A stretch of 64,000 nt of DNA. Source: JANRKB01 sp033763695. Its GTDB lineage: Bacteria; Planctomycetota; Phycisphaerae; Phycisphaerales; UBA1924. Positions 50,584 to 59,752 of this stretch are shown here, in pieces; position 1 is the stretch's first letter, and each line of letters opens with the position of its first letter. Location: NCBI GenBank assembly GCA_033763695.1, contig JANRKB010000043.1, positions 1 through 64,000 on the forward strand, in the 5' to 3' direction. The translations under genes were made by a program, and so were the position numbers. The notes below the pieces were generated by a model. The model worked only from the letters and a program-made list of their open reading frames with translations, was not told the DNA's origin and ran no database searches.

Positions 50584-51900
50584 TCAGCAGCCGGCTTCGA
50601 ACGCGGCCACAAAGTCATCGAAGTCCGTGAAGTCGAGGAAGCCGTCGCCGTTGAAGTCCGAGCTGGACAGACCAGCCTCGAACGCGGTGACGAAGTCATC
50701 GAAATCGGTGAAGTCGAGGAAACCGTCGCCGTTGAAGTCAGCCTGGCAGATGTTGCCGAAGATCACCGCCCACGCCTCAGTCTGACCCGAGGGGTTGGTG
50801 CCTTCGCCGACGATGACCTTGCCGTCGGCCGAGATGGCGTTGGCCCGCTTGAGCGTCCAGCCCGTCAGGTTCGCGACGCCATACTCGCTCACGAGGACGC
50901 TCTTGAGCAGCTGGAACTTCGTGGGAGCGCTGTTGCGCCAGATGATCGCCTCGACCGGGGTCGAAGCGCCGACGAGGCGGCCGCGGCCCACGACGGTGTT
51001 GCCGTCGTCGGTCACGCCGTAGCCCGTCGAAACCTTGCCGCCCAGACGCTCGACCGTGTACAGGCCGCCCGCACCCTTGGTCCACTTCACGGCCTCGCGG
51101 TTGAGCGCGAAGAACGAGATGCCCGGCGAGCCCTGGCCGACGATCACGCTGCCGTCGTTGTTCACGCCCTGCGCGAAGCCGTAGTACTCAAGGTCGCTGG
51201 CGCCGGTGTTGATGTCCGGGAGGTCGAACGGATCGACGTCCGTGCCTTCCCAGTAGATCGCCACTTCGCCCGCGTCAAAGTCCGACGAGCCCGACGCGAC
51301 CGTCACGTTGCCGTCACCCGACACGGCGTACGGCGTCGCGAAGATGTCGCCGCCCGAGATGTCATTGAGCACAAAGTCAGGATCGCTGCCGATCTTCTTG
51401 AAGCCCTCGTAGAAGGCGTTGGTCTGCTGGCTGTCGCCGAAGCCGATAATCGTCCCGCCGTCGCGCGACACGCCCTGGGCCGTCGCGCCAGTGAGCTGCA
51501 CATTCAGGTCAGTGATCGCGGTCGAGCCGACGTTCCACGTGACGGCCCGCGAGGTCGTCGCATCGGTCGACTCACCGACGATCAGGCCGGTGTTGCTGAC
51601 GGCATTGGCGATCGACGTGGGGAGATTCGCGCCGGTCAGCGCATCAAGCTGAACCATGCCCGTGCCCAGCGACCAGACGAAGCCGCGGCCGGTGTTCTGC
51701 GTGGTGCCGTCGCTCTGACGAATGTCAGAGATGGTGCCCGCACCGACGACGTACTTGCCGTTGGCCGACACGCCGTAGGCCGCGCTGCTGAACGCGCCAC
51801 CGGGCAGGTCGCCCAGCGGAATGAACGTCGCCTGACCGGCGGCGTTGGCAAGGGCGATGAGACTGACAGACAGGAACGCGCAAACATGCTTCGAGCGCAT
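50584..51900 (-). CDS. Secreted HAF-repeat protein with GC-type dockerin
   Basis: A 438-residue exported protein. A signal peptide (CAFLSVSLIALANAAGQ) is followed by HAF-type repeats of about 45-60 residues: LGDLPGGAFSSAAYGVSANGKYVVG, ANAVSNTGLIVGES, AQGVSRDGGTIIGFG, PYAVSGDGNVTVASG, AQGVNNDGSVIVGQG, GYGVTDDGNTVVGRG, ANAISADGKVIVGEG. These resemble propeller blades. The end holds two near-identical EF-hand-like repeats and AFEAGC. ATG at 51900 with GGAG upstream. Function unknown. Confidence 0.9.
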   Translation of the reverse strand: MRSKHVCAFLSVSLIALANAAGQATFIPLGDLPGGAFSSAAYGVSANGKYVVGAGTISDIRQSDGTTQNTGRGFVWSLGTGMVQLDALTGANLPTSIANAVSNTGLIVGESTDATTSRAVTWNVGSTAITDLNVQLTGATAQGVSRDGGTIIGFGDSQQTNAFYEGFKKIGSDPDFVLNDISGGDIFATPYAVSGDGNVTVASGSSDFDAGEVAIYWEGTDVDPFDLPDINTGASDLEYYGFAQGVNNDGSVIVGQGSPGISFFALNREAVKWTKGAGGLYTVERLGGKVSTGYGVTDDGNTVVGRGRLVGASTPVEAIIWRNSAPTKFQLLKSVLVSEYGVANLTGWTLKRANAISADGKVIVGEGTNPSGQTEAWAVIFGNICQADFNGDGFLDFTDFDDFVTAFEAGLSSSDFNGDGFLDFTDFDDFVAAFEAGC

Positions 51901-52008
51901 CTGGGGACTCCGGAGGACGGTGTGCTGCGTCAGGAGAAGTGCCGCCGGCCACCCGCCGACACGCTCCTCCATGCGCAGTTTACGCCGTCAGGATGCTGAG
52001 TAAACACA

Positions 52009-52037
52009 ATTCTATGCAATTTTTCCGTCAGATTCTA
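52009..52037 (-). promoter_or_regulatory. AT-rich region with two TAGAAT boxes before the HAF gene
   Basis: The 208-bp spacer 51901-52108 has a strikingly AT-rich core (about 51995-52053). On the minus strand TAGAAT occurs twice (52037-52032 and 52014-52009), each a close match to a -10 box. No good -35 was found for either. Confidence 0.35.
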
Positions 52038-52054
52038 TAACTTATCCAATCTTG

Positions 52055-52093
52055 CGGCCTCCCCGCCCCGCCAGCGCGGGACGGGCCGTTTTT
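52055..52093 (+). terminator. Plus-oriented terminator-like hairpin without a plus-strand gene
   Basis: CGGCC (52055-52059) and CGCCCCGC pair with GCGGGACG and GGCCG (52076-52088), with a 4-nt bulge and one mismatch, followed directly by TTTTT (52089-52093). There is no coding gene on this strand upstream; see findings. Confidence 0.4.
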
Positions 52094-52108
52094 CGGGACG
52101 CTGGACGG

Positions 52109-55100
52109 TCACTCACACCCACCCTCAAACGACTGGACGAAAATGTCCACGTCGTCGAAGGTGAACTGATCATCCTTGTTGAGGTCGGCAAACTGACAGG
52201 TCGCGTTGAACGCGTCGGCGAACGCGTCGAAGTCGTCTGGCGTCAGGAACCCGTCGCCGTTGAAGTCAGCGATGCAGGACGGCGGGATCGTGTTGTTCGC
52301 GATCCACACGCCTCGACCTTCGAACGACACGAGCACCTTGCCGGCATTCGCGTTGCTCAGGAGCGAATCGAGTTGGATGTCACGGACGATGCCCTGGGGC
52401 AGGCCCGGGTCCGCCACGCGCCACGTCACGCCGTCGTCCTGCGTCACATACATGCCCGACTTGGTACCGACGAACAACGTGTTGCCGCCCGAACCCCACG
52501 ACGCGGCGATGGCCGTAGGCGTCAGGCCCGACTTCAGCGAGGGCACGCCGAACAGGTTGCACGAGATCGGCGTGACAATCGTCTGGTCGACCGACATCGG
52601 ATCATTCGGGTCAGCGGGGGTGAACTTCACCCGGGCCACGCGGGCCACGCGCACGGTGTTGTCCGCATTCAGCACGTCGGTCGACATACCGAAGCACACA
52701 TAGACCTCGTTGGGATCGTTGGGATTGACGACCACGTCTGCCGCGCGGCCGGGCGCGCGAGCCTCGGTCGCCGGAGGATAGACCTTCTTCAGATTCGACT
52801 GCACGAACGTCGGCAGTCGCGTGGTCGCGTCAAGCTTGATCTCGTTCGCTGGGACGCCGCTGCCATCGTCCTTGCGATCCGGCGTCGCACGAATGAGGCG
52901 CCCGGTGTTGGCCGTGAACCACAGCACGCGCAAGTCATCAGGCTTGGCGAAGCCGATCGACGTCACGCGGCCCTGCAAGAGCCGACGCCCGTCAGTCTCC
53001 GAGAGCTGCGAGGCAAGCGAAAGCACCGACTTCCACCGGGCGTGCAGACCGCCCAGCGGCGCGGTCGGATTGAACGACGCCGACCAGTTCTGCGCAGGGT
53101 CCGCGATCATCCACAGCCGCGTGGTCGCGACCATGAGTCCGCTGAAGAACGTGTCGAACTTGGGGTTGAGCGGATCATCGCCGGTCTGATTGAACTCGCT
53201 CTGATCCAGCTTCACCGCGCGCATGGGCGGGTAGTTGTCGCGTCGATCGCTCGACCATGAACCCGACATCGGGCTGATGGTGCCGGCCTCGACGATCAGA
53301 TCGGGGTCCGTGCCCGTGCCACTCGTGTCACCCTGGTGTACCAACGTGCGCTCGTAGTTGCGCCGAAAGACGCGGAGGGAGCCGACGACGGAGCTCATGT
53401 ACGCCTGCGGCTGACGATCGCCGCTCACACTGCCAAGCCGCGTTCGGAGGTCATAGAGCGCCACGCCTGCGTCACCGCCGAGCGCACGACCCTGAATCTC
53501 CGGCGGATCGGCGCTCGTATCCGCCTTGACGTCGTTGTCGCCCGTCACGGCCTTGAACTGCGGCACGCCACCGACCGGGGCATCCGGGTCGGCCTGGATG
53601 ATTCCGTCGATCTCGCCCACGCCGCTGCCCTGCAGGCCTGTGATGACGCGATTGGCCGCGAACCAGTTAAAGGTCGAGGAGATCGCCGTCGCGATGTTGA
53701 GCGGCCCGGGCGTGGTCACCGGGTTGCGGGCCGGACGCAGTCCGACGCCGTTCTTGTCGATGAACTCGGGCTTGTTGGTCACGCCGAGCTTGTTGGCTTC
53801 GACCATGCAGACGCCGCCGTTGTGCGCGATCCACATGTTTCCGGAGCGGTCGAACGCCGCGGCATTCTGATAGGGATGCACGCTCCGCTCAATCTTGTCC
53901 GCGTCAACGTCCGCAACGACCGAAGTGGGTACCGCGTTGGCACGCGACATGTCGTACCACGTCGGGGTCTTTGGACTGACGCTGTTGTCGATGACGGCGC
54001 GGAACGTGCTCGTTGCGACCAGTCCGGCATCTGCCAAGTGTGGCGAAACACCGCCGAAGAACGCGCGATTGTGCGTGCTGTTCGCCGGATCCGGATCGAT
54101 CGCGACAAAGCCGGTGTAGGAGCCGTAGACGCTGAGCATGTTGGGCAGACCAAAGTCGCCGGTCTCGTTCACCGTGCCGAACGGCAGCGATTCGGGGATG
54201 AAGTCCGGGGCTACCAGGCGGAGGGCTCCGACGAGATTGCCGCCCGAGCCGACACCCGCCGCCAGCAGGATTCTGCCGTCGGGCGTCGCGTCGAGCATCA
54301 CGCGGCGGAAGTCGGGCCCAACTGCACGTGTGATCGGAAAAAGCAACCCGATCTCCTCGTACCAGACGTAAACACCTGTTCCGTCCAACGCAACGGCGGG
54401 GCGCAGCTTGCCGTCGAACTGCATCCACTCCAAGCCCGTGACGCCGGGGAAGCCGCTGCGCACGCCGTCCGGCGCGGGCAGTTGGGTGAACTCTTTGATG
54501 TAAGGGACATTCACCCCTGAAATCACGACATTGTCGAGCACCGCCTCGTACAGATTGCCGCTGTTGCTTCCGTCGCTTGAGGCGGCCCCGATGTAGATGT
54601 GATTCGGGTCTGCGGGATCGACGAGAATCTGACTTGCTGTCGTCCCGGAAGTGATGACGAACGCCACCGAGTACCACGTCGTGCCGCCGTCGTTGGAGCG
54701 GAAAACCGACGTCCCTTCGATGAAATCCAAGTACGAGCCATCGGCGGCATACACGATGTTCGAGTCGCTGGGGGCGTACTCAACCTCGCCGAAGGTCGAG
54801 AGGCCGAACGTATCCGACTTGAAGGGTTTTCCGGTCGACGAATCGATAAACGGCAGTTCTGAATCCGAGACGTTGGTCCAACCCGGCTGCTTGCCGTTCT
54901 GTGCGTTCGTGGTGCGCCAGATGCCGCCGCCACTGGTCCCGATCATCACGTTGTTGACGATTGACGGGTCACACGCGATCGAGATCACCCGTCCGCTCGC
55001 GGGCATGCGGCTCCAGAACTCGTTCTCGTCCTCAGACTTCGTGTCACCCTCAATATCGAGCCCCGCCAACGGCGCAGGTCCGAGGGGCGTGAACTTGATC

Positions 55101-55711
55101 GGCGGCGGAATGCGCCCGTTCAGGATGTCGGAGCACACATCGCGCGGTCCGAACCCATGTGCCGCCTGCTGGCGCTGCGTGTCGCCGAGGTTCGCAAGCG
55201 TCGCGCGCTGCGCCGTGGTGAAGCGATCGGGCTGGCTCTCCTCGCCGCCGTGGGCGGCGGGCATGACAAGCGTGCCATACTTCTGAATCTGCTGCTCAGG
55301 CGTAAGCGGGTGCTTGATCCAGCCGGGGCCGGCATACTTGTATGGTTCACGATTGACATGGACCGGTGCGTCGAGTCGCTCCGTGATCTGGGCGTCGTTC
55401 AGCCCGGCGGCACGCAGTGCGCTCGTCAGCGCCGTTCGACGCTGCGTCCTGAACGCCTGAGCCTTCGGACTCATCATGGGAGTCGCGCCGTCCGAACCTG
55501 CCGCTCGCAGTGACACGACCGGAACCTTCATGACCGTCCCCGCGACCACATGCTCGCGCCACGAGACGCTGGCTCCGCCCGACTGCGCCTCCACGTGCGC
55601 CTGAGCAGTCGCAATGGTCTTCGTCGCGCCAGTGGCCTGGGTCGACTCGACACCCGGAGTTTGCGCGAGCAAGGCTCCCGCGATCACATACGTCGTCAGC
55701 GCGCTGAGCAT
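52109..55711 (-). CDS. Large secreted VPS10/BNR-like repeat protein with dockerin-type end
   Basis: A 1200-residue exported protein. A short signal (LSALTTYVIAGALLAQ) precedes a linker of about 180 residues and a propeller-rich body. Asp-box/BNR segments are visible: SRMPASGRVISIACDPSIVNNVMIGTSGGGIWRTTNA, FRSNDGGTTWYSVAF, ILVDPADPNHIYIGA, TLFVGTKSGMYVTQDDGVTWRVAD. This is typical of sialidase/sortilin-like propellers without catalytic residues known to me. The end has two EF-hand-like repeats (ADFNGDGFLTPDDFDAFADAF, ADLNKDDQFTFDDVDIFVQSF) but finishes GGCE. ATG at 55711 with GAGGAG upstream. Largest gene in the window. Confidence 0.85.
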   Translation of the reverse strand: MLSALTTYVIAGALLAQTPGVESTQATGATKTIATAQAHVEAQSGGASVSWREHVVAGTVMKVPVVSLRAAGSDGATPMMSPKAQAFRTQRRTALTSALRAAGLNDAQITERLDAPVHVNREPYKYAGPGWIKHPLTPEQQIQKYGTLVMPAAHGGEESQPDRFTTAQRATLANLGDTQRQQAAHGFGPRDVCSDILNGRIPPPIKFTPLGPAPLAGLDIEGDTKSEDENEFWSRMPASGRVISIACDPSIVNNVMIGTSGGGIWRTTNAQNGKQPGWTNVSDSELPFIDSSTGKPFKSDTFGLSTFGEVEYAPSDSNIVYAADGSYLDFIEGTSVFRSNDGGTTWYSVAFVITSGTTASQILVDPADPNHIYIGAASSDGSNSGNLYEAVLDNVVISGVNVPYIKEFTQLPAPDGVRSGFPGVTGLEWMQFDGKLRPAVALDGTGVYVWYEEIGLLFPITRAVGPDFRRVMLDATPDGRILLAAGVGSGGNLVGALRLVAPDFIPESLPFGTVNETGDFGLPNMLSVYGSYTGFVAIDPDPANSTHNRAFFGGVSPHLADAGLVATSTFRAVIDNSVSPKTPTWYDMSRANAVPTSVVADVDADKIERSVHPYQNAAAFDRSGNMWIAHNGGVCMVEANKLGVTNKPEFIDKNGVGLRPARNPVTTPGPLNIATAISSTFNWFAANRVITGLQGSGVGEIDGIIQADPDAPVGGVPQFKAVTGDNDVKADTSADPPEIQGRALGGDAGVALYDLRTRLGSVSGDRQPQAYMSSVVGSLRVFRRNYERTLVHQGDTSGTGTDPDLIVEAGTISPMSGSWSSDRRDNYPPMRAVKLDQSEFNQTGDDPLNPKFDTFFSGLMVATTRLWMIADPAQNWSASFNPTAPLGGLHARWKSVLSLASQLSETDGRRLLQGRVTSIGFAKPDDLRVLWFTANTGRLIRATPDRKDDGSGVPANEIKLDATTRLPTFVQSNLKKVYPPATEARAPGRAADVVVNPNDPNEVYVCFGMSTDVLNADNTVRVARVARVKFTPADPNDPMSVDQTIVTPISCNLFGVPSLKSGLTPTAIAASWGSGGNTLFVGTKSGMYVTQDDGVTWRVADPGLPQGIVRDIQLDSLLSNANAGKVLVSFEGRGVWIANNTIPPSCIADFNGDGFLTPDDFDAFADAFNATCQFADLNKDDQFTFDDVDIFVQSFEGGCE

Positions 55712-56103
55712 TCCGTCCGACTCCTCTTTCAACTGCGTGTGGCCGCGGCACGCGACGCACTCAATGGCAACCGATCTCACCTGGGAACGACGCGGGCCGA
55801 CGCCCGCACCATCACCCTCACGAGGCATGCACTGTACCGCAACGGCGTCACCGGACCCCGCTGGGCCGATTCATCACCCGCGTCCGGCGACACCGACCGC
55901 CCGACAACCACTCCCTCGTTCCATACGCACAACTCTTGCGCTCGGATCAGGTTCGGGTCGGCAAAATCCAACGCTTCCCCAAGAAGATGCCACCTGAACT
56001 CCGCCCCAACAAGGCGAATCGGCCCAAACCGGCGAAATCCGCCCGTCCATCCCGATTCAGTCGCTCAACTCATGTCTTCACACAAGATTGCCGCTTTTCG
56101 CGC

Positions 56104-56131
56104 TTGGAGATTTTGGGCTTTGACGTACACT
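56104..56131 (+). promoter_or_regulatory. Candidate sigma-70 promoter of the second HAF gene
   Basis: TTGGAG (56104-56109) and TACACT (56126-56131) with a 16-bp spacer, about 77 bp before the ATG. Confidence 0.45.
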
Positions 56132-56163
56132 GTGGTTTGGAGGGGAGTATTCCCGTTCGTGAG

Positions 56164-56182
56164 GGTTTGGTGCCGCCAAACC
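56164..56182 (+). promoter_or_regulatory. Leader hairpin GGTTTGG/CCAAACC
   Basis: A perfect 7-bp stem with a 5-nt loop, 25 bp before the ATG, just upstream of the ribosome-site region (GGAGAGAG). It could affect translation, but nothing proves it. Confidence 0.3.
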
Positions 56183-56207
56183 GGGTGTACTTCGCTGGAG
56201 AGAGACC

Positions 56208-57506
56208 ATGTCGCAGATCCCCGTCGCGTGCCGTTTTGGCGCGTCCGTCGTGAAGTGTGTCCTCGTCGCGGGGAGCCTCTGCTCCATCCATGCCGCGCTC
56301 GCCGTCGATGCCTCGTTCCAAGGTATTGGTGACCTGGCGGGAGGCACAAACTTTTCTGAGGCCTATGCCATCTCCTCCGATGGCAGCAGCGTGGTGGGCT
56401 ACTCGTCCTCGACGGCGGGCTTTCAGGCCTATCGCTGGCGCAACGCCGGCGGCATCTTCGGCCTCGGCGACCTCGCCGGTGGTTCCTTCTCCTCCATCGC
56501 ACTCGGAACCAATGCCAACGGCGATGTCGTCGTCGGCAAGGGACTGGGCAACAGCGGCAACGAAGCCTTCCGCTACGAGGCTGGCACCATGCTCGCCCTC
56601 GGCGGCACGATCGCCGGCGGCGTGCTGGGCAGCCAGGCCAACGCCTGTTCGGCGAACGGCAACATCGTCGTCGGTGCCCGCGAACTTGCGGGCTTCCAGC
56701 GCGAAGCCTGCCGCTGGGTCAAGTCCGGCAGCACCTACACCCTCAGCGGCATTGGCGACCTGCCCGGCGGACAGACCTTCTCGATCGCCAACGCCTGCAG
56801 CAACGACGGCAGCGTCATCGTTGGCTCCGGGTCCACTGATTCGACCTCGGAGGCCTTCCGTTGGGTGCTCGGTCAGGGCATGACCTCCCTCGGCACACTT
56901 CCGCTTGGCACGCCGCCCGGTACCACCGGCGGCTCATTCAGCGAAGCCAATGCCTGCAACAGCACCGGCAGCGTCGTCGTCGGCTATTCGTCCGACGGCA
57001 CGGATACCGTCGCCTTCGTCTGGTCCGCGGACACCGGCGCCCTCTCGCCCCTAGGTGACTTCGCAGGCGGCGCACTGGATTCCAACGCCCTTGGCGTCTC
57101 CGCCGACGGCCGCATCATTGTCGGCTACGGCACCAGCGCCGCGGGCCAGGACGCCATGATCTGGTCCTCGCGTCAAGGCATGCGCAGCATCCGCACGCTG
57201 CTCGTCAACGCCGGCGTCAACTTGAACGGCTGGATCCTCCGCCAGGCGACGGGCATCTCGGCGGACGGCACCACGATCTGCGGCATCGGCATCAACCCCA
57301 GCGGCAACTCCGACGCATGGATTGCGACGCTGCCGCGCCCCTGTGATGCCGACTTCAATGAGGACGGCTTCCTGGACTTCACCGACTTTGACGCCTTCGT
57401 CGTCGCGTTCGAAGCGGGCGCAGCGATCGCCGACTTCAACTCCGACGGCTTCCTGGACTTCACCGACTTCGACGCCTTCGTCGCGTCGTTCGAAGCCGGC
57501 TGCTGA
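56208..57506 (+). CDS. Secreted HAF-repeat protein with GC-type dockerin
   Basis: A 432-residue exported protein built like the one at 50584 though diverged. HAF repeats: GIGDLAGGTNFSEAYAISSDGSSVVGYSS, LGDLAGGSFSSIALGTNANGDVVVGKG, ANACSANGNIVVGA, IGDLPGGQTFSIANACSNDGSVIVGSG, ANACNSTGSVVVGYS, ALGVSADGRIIVGYG. The end has two EF-hand-like repeats (DFNEDGFLDFTDFDAFVVAF, DFNSDGFLDFTDFDAFVASF) and EAGC. ATG at 56208 with GGAGAGAG upstream. Function unknown. Confidence 0.9.
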   Translation: MSQIPVACRFGASVVKCVLVAGSLCSIHAALAVDASFQGIGDLAGGTNFSEAYAISSDGSSVVGYSSSTAGFQAYRWRNAGGIFGLGDLAGGSFSSIALGTNANGDVVVGKGLGNSGNEAFRYEAGTMLALGGTIAGGVLGSQANACSANGNIVVGARELAGFQREACRWVKSGSTYTLSGIGDLPGGQTFSIANACSNDGSVIVGSGSTDSTSEAFRWVLGQGMTSLGTLPLGTPPGTTGGSFSEANACNSTGSVVVGYSSDGTDTVAFVWSADTGALSPLGDFAGGALDSNALGVSADGRIIVGYGTSAAGQDAMIWSSRQGMRSIRTLLVNAGVNLNGWILRQATGISADGTTICGIGINPSGNSDAWIATLPRPCDADFNEDGFLDFTDFDAFVVAFEAGAAIADFNSDGFLDFTDFDAFVASFEAGC

Positions 57507-57572
57507 GCCCAGCCCTGATCTCGTCGGCGGCACACAAACGCCGTTCGAGTTCACCACAACCAACGCAAAAGA

Positions 57573-57600
57573 AAACGCCCGCGAGCGATCGCGGGCGTTT
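57573..57600 (+). terminator. Terminator between convergent genes
   Basis: Perfect 12-bp stem AAACGCCCGCGA/TCGCGGGCGTTT with a 4-nt loop. T-rich sequence follows on both strands (CTGTTTGTC; CTTTTGCG), so it may serve the HAF gene and the FKBP gene. Confidence 0.88.
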
Positions 57601-57651
57601 CTGTTTGTCCGATCACTTCACGCGATCCGTTGATCGCGATTTGATCGCGTT

Positions 57652-58518
57652 TTAGCGGCGCGGCAGGTTCCGCAGACCGAGAAGCTCGATCTCGACCGTC
57701 ACGGGCACATTGCTCGGACGGGCCGACTGGAGCTGCGGCGGGGTCTGGTTCATTTCCTTGGGGACGATCAGCTTGCGCTTGCCGCCGACCTTCATGCCGA
57801 CGACGCCGAACTGAATCGGCTCCCACTCGCCCGGCAGCCAGATGTAGGGAGTCTTGGCGTCGACCTTCTCGATCTCCTTGCCATCGGTGCCAGTGACGGT
57901 GTGGGCCGTGGCGGGGAGGCACTGGAGCGCGGCGGGCTCGCCTTCGCCGACCTTCTCATCGATGATCTGCAGGGCGTCGACGAGCTGGATCACGAAGACC
58001 AGGTCGGCCTTGGGCGGAATCGCCTCGCCCGCGCCCTGATCGCCGTAGCCGAGTGCCGCGGGGATGGTGAGGCGACGGATGCCGCCGACCTTCATGCCCG
58101 GGACACCGTCCTGCCAGCCCTTGATGACGCCGTCGAGCGGGAACGCGATGGGCTCGCCGCGCTGGAAGGAAGAATCGAAGACCTTGCCGCCTTCCTTAAG
58201 CGTGCCGTGGTAGTGGGCGACAACGACGCCGTGCGCCGGGACTTCGTAGCCCTCACCGATCTTCATGTCCTCGGCGATGATTCCGCCGGGGAGCTCGGTG
58301 CGCTTGACGATGGGCATATCGGGAACGGGAATGGCGGGCACTTGGGGCGGCTCCGGAATCGCCATCGGCGCGGCGTCGGCGGGCTGGCCTTGCGGCTGGG
58401 CCTGCGCGGGCTGCGTCTGAGGCTGGGTTTGGGCGGGCTGGCCCTGGCTCGCCGAATCCTGGGCGAACGAGGTTGCCGCCAGACCGGCGGCGAGGAAAAC
58501 GGCGAGAATGGTGCGCAT
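57652..58518 (-). CDS. Exported FKBP-type peptidyl-prolyl isomerase with a second degenerate FKBP domain
   Basis: A 288-residue exported protein. Signal peptide (LAVFLAAGLAATSFAQ), then a Gln/Pro/Ala linker (about 20-65), then a canonical FKBP domain (about 70-185: GVVVAHYHGTLKEGGKVFDSSFQRGEPIAFPL, GVIKGWQDGVPGMKVGGIRRLTIPAALGYG, PPKADLVFVIQLVDAL). A second, shorter FKBP-like region follows (about 190-288: QFGVVGMKVGGKRKLIVPKEM, PVTVEIELLGL) with its active residues not evident. It probably helps fold exported proteins. ATG at 58518 with AAAGGACACC upstream. Confidence 0.9.
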   Translation of the reverse strand: MRTILAVFLAAGLAATSFAQDSASQGQPAQTQPQTQPAQAQPQGQPADAAPMAIPEPPQVPAIPVPDMPIVKRTELPGGIIAEDMKIGEGYEVPAHGVVVAHYHGTLKEGGKVFDSSFQRGEPIAFPLDGVIKGWQDGVPGMKVGGIRRLTIPAALGYGDQGAGEAIPPKADLVFVIQLVDALQIIDEKVGEGEPAALQCLPATAHTVTGTDGKEIEKVDAKTPYIWLPGEWEPIQFGVVGMKVGGKRKLIVPKEMNQTPPQLQSARPSNVPVTVEIELLGLRNLPRR

Positions 58519-58759
58519 CAGTTGGTGTCCTTTGTGCAAAACCTGGGCGGAAGCCTAGGTCCGGCGATCGCAGGCTGTCTGTTTTTCTCACGACTCGCGC
58601 GCACGCCGACCACGCGCCGCATCTGGCCCCAGCGAAGCGCGAGGATTGCGTAAAGGGTGCGTCATGCGCGTGAGTGCTTCTCTCGGGATGCGTTGTCGTC
58701 CTGTGGCCGTTGATCGGAGCGTTCTGACGGCAGGCCACGATTGAACCCGGGAGACACCA

Positions 58760-59716
58760 ATGCACACCGCAGCAATCCATACGCACCGCTCCGCCGACCA
58801 CCGCTCTTCTCGGCACGCGAATGCCGCCATCGCCTTGCTTGCGTTCGTCGGTTTGGCATCTCTGGCCGCTCCCGCCCTCGGCGCGGTCGACAACACCTGG
58901 GACTGGACCAAGAACAAGCGGACGCTCTACCTCAAGTTTGACCCGGGCGTCACCAACTACAAGATCTACGACCCGACCAATCGCATCCCCAACATCGGAG
59001 GCTCATCGCTCGCGGACGCCTACTTCCACGCCGCCAACTCGTGGAACAACGCCAACAACGGCGCAAACGCGTGGCGCTTCGCCGTGGGCAATCCGATGGA
59101 CGACTCGCCCGTGATCACGATCCGCTTGGGAACCATGGCTGGCGGAGGAGGAGGCGGTGGAGGCGGCGGCGGGGAGTTCGTCGATCCGCCGTCCTTTGGC
59201 CGCGCCGACATGGACAAGTTGCCCGGTGGCGGCGGAGGAGGCGGTGGTGGCCCGAGCAACGCGCTCGCGTTCTTCCGACTCCTGAATCGCGATGCCGCGG
59301 GCGGATACACGTCTGCCGAGATCGTGATCAACCCGTTCACCATCGGCGGCGGCAGCATCTGGGGTGTGGCCAAGAACCTGCTCAACAACCGCGACGCGTT
59401 CGACCCGGTCATCAACGGTCTTCACGAACTCGGTCATGCACTCCGACTGGACCACGAGTCACCCAAGTTCATGGGTGGCGGGCTTGATGACACCATCAAC
59501 GCCGTGAACAAGAACGGCCTGGTGATGCGCCCATATCTCGATCGCGGCGTGTACGAAACCAACAAGAACATGGCCTTTGACTGGAACCCGCACAGCAACG
59601 CCGCCGACCCGTTCGTCACGGATGTTGCATGGGCCAGCGCGTCCGCAGTGCCCGCGCCGGGGAGCGCGGCATTGCTGGCCCTTGCCGGCGTATGTCTCGC
59701 CCGTCGTCGTCGCTGA
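58760..59716 (+). CDS. PEP-CTERM metzincin-like metalloprotease with poly-glycine inserts
   Basis: A 318-residue exported protein. Signal peptide (AIALLAFVGLASLAAPALGA). The zinc motif HELGHALRLDH (222-232) matches HExxHxxGxxH except that Arg229 replaces Gly. Two poly-Gly runs, 11 residues (128-138) and 9 residues (156-164), flank an acidic segment. The C-terminus is VPAPGSAALLALAGVCLARRRR, a PEP-CTERM sorting tail. The gene follows the FKBP gene divergently. Substrate unknown; the family is matrixin/astacin-like by motif only. Confidence 0.85.
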   Translation: MHTAAIHTHRSADHRSSRHANAAIALLAFVGLASLAAPALGAVDNTWDWTKNKRTLYLKFDPGVTNYKIYDPTNRIPNIGGSSLADAYFHAANSWNNANNGANAWRFAVGNPMDDSPVITIRLGTMAGGGGGGGGGGGEFVDPPSFGRADMDKLPGGGGGGGGGPSNALAFFRLLNRDAAGGYTSAEIVINPFTIGGGSIWGVAKNLLNNRDAFDPVINGLHELGHALRLDHESPKFMGGGLDDTINAVNKNGLVMRPYLDRGVYETNKNMAFDWNPHSNAADPFVTDVAWASASAVPAPGSAALLALAGVCLARRRR

Positions 59717-59752
59717 GGCGCGTCGCACACCGCGCCGCAGAGGACACACCCG

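Larger units (their letters stand above)
55712..56207. other. 496-bp divergent spacer
   Basis: Between two secreted-protein genes. Frames running through it match nothing. The right end carries a candidate promoter and a leader hairpin, listed separately. Confidence 0.5.

Noticed and set aside
49016..50785. 589-residue plus-strand frame
   Set aside because: Antisense to lysS and crossing the terminator; no family features.
52052..53260. 402-residue plus-strand frame opposite the BNR-like gene
   Set aside because: No recognisable features; the opposite frame has Asp-box repeats, signal peptide and dockerin end.
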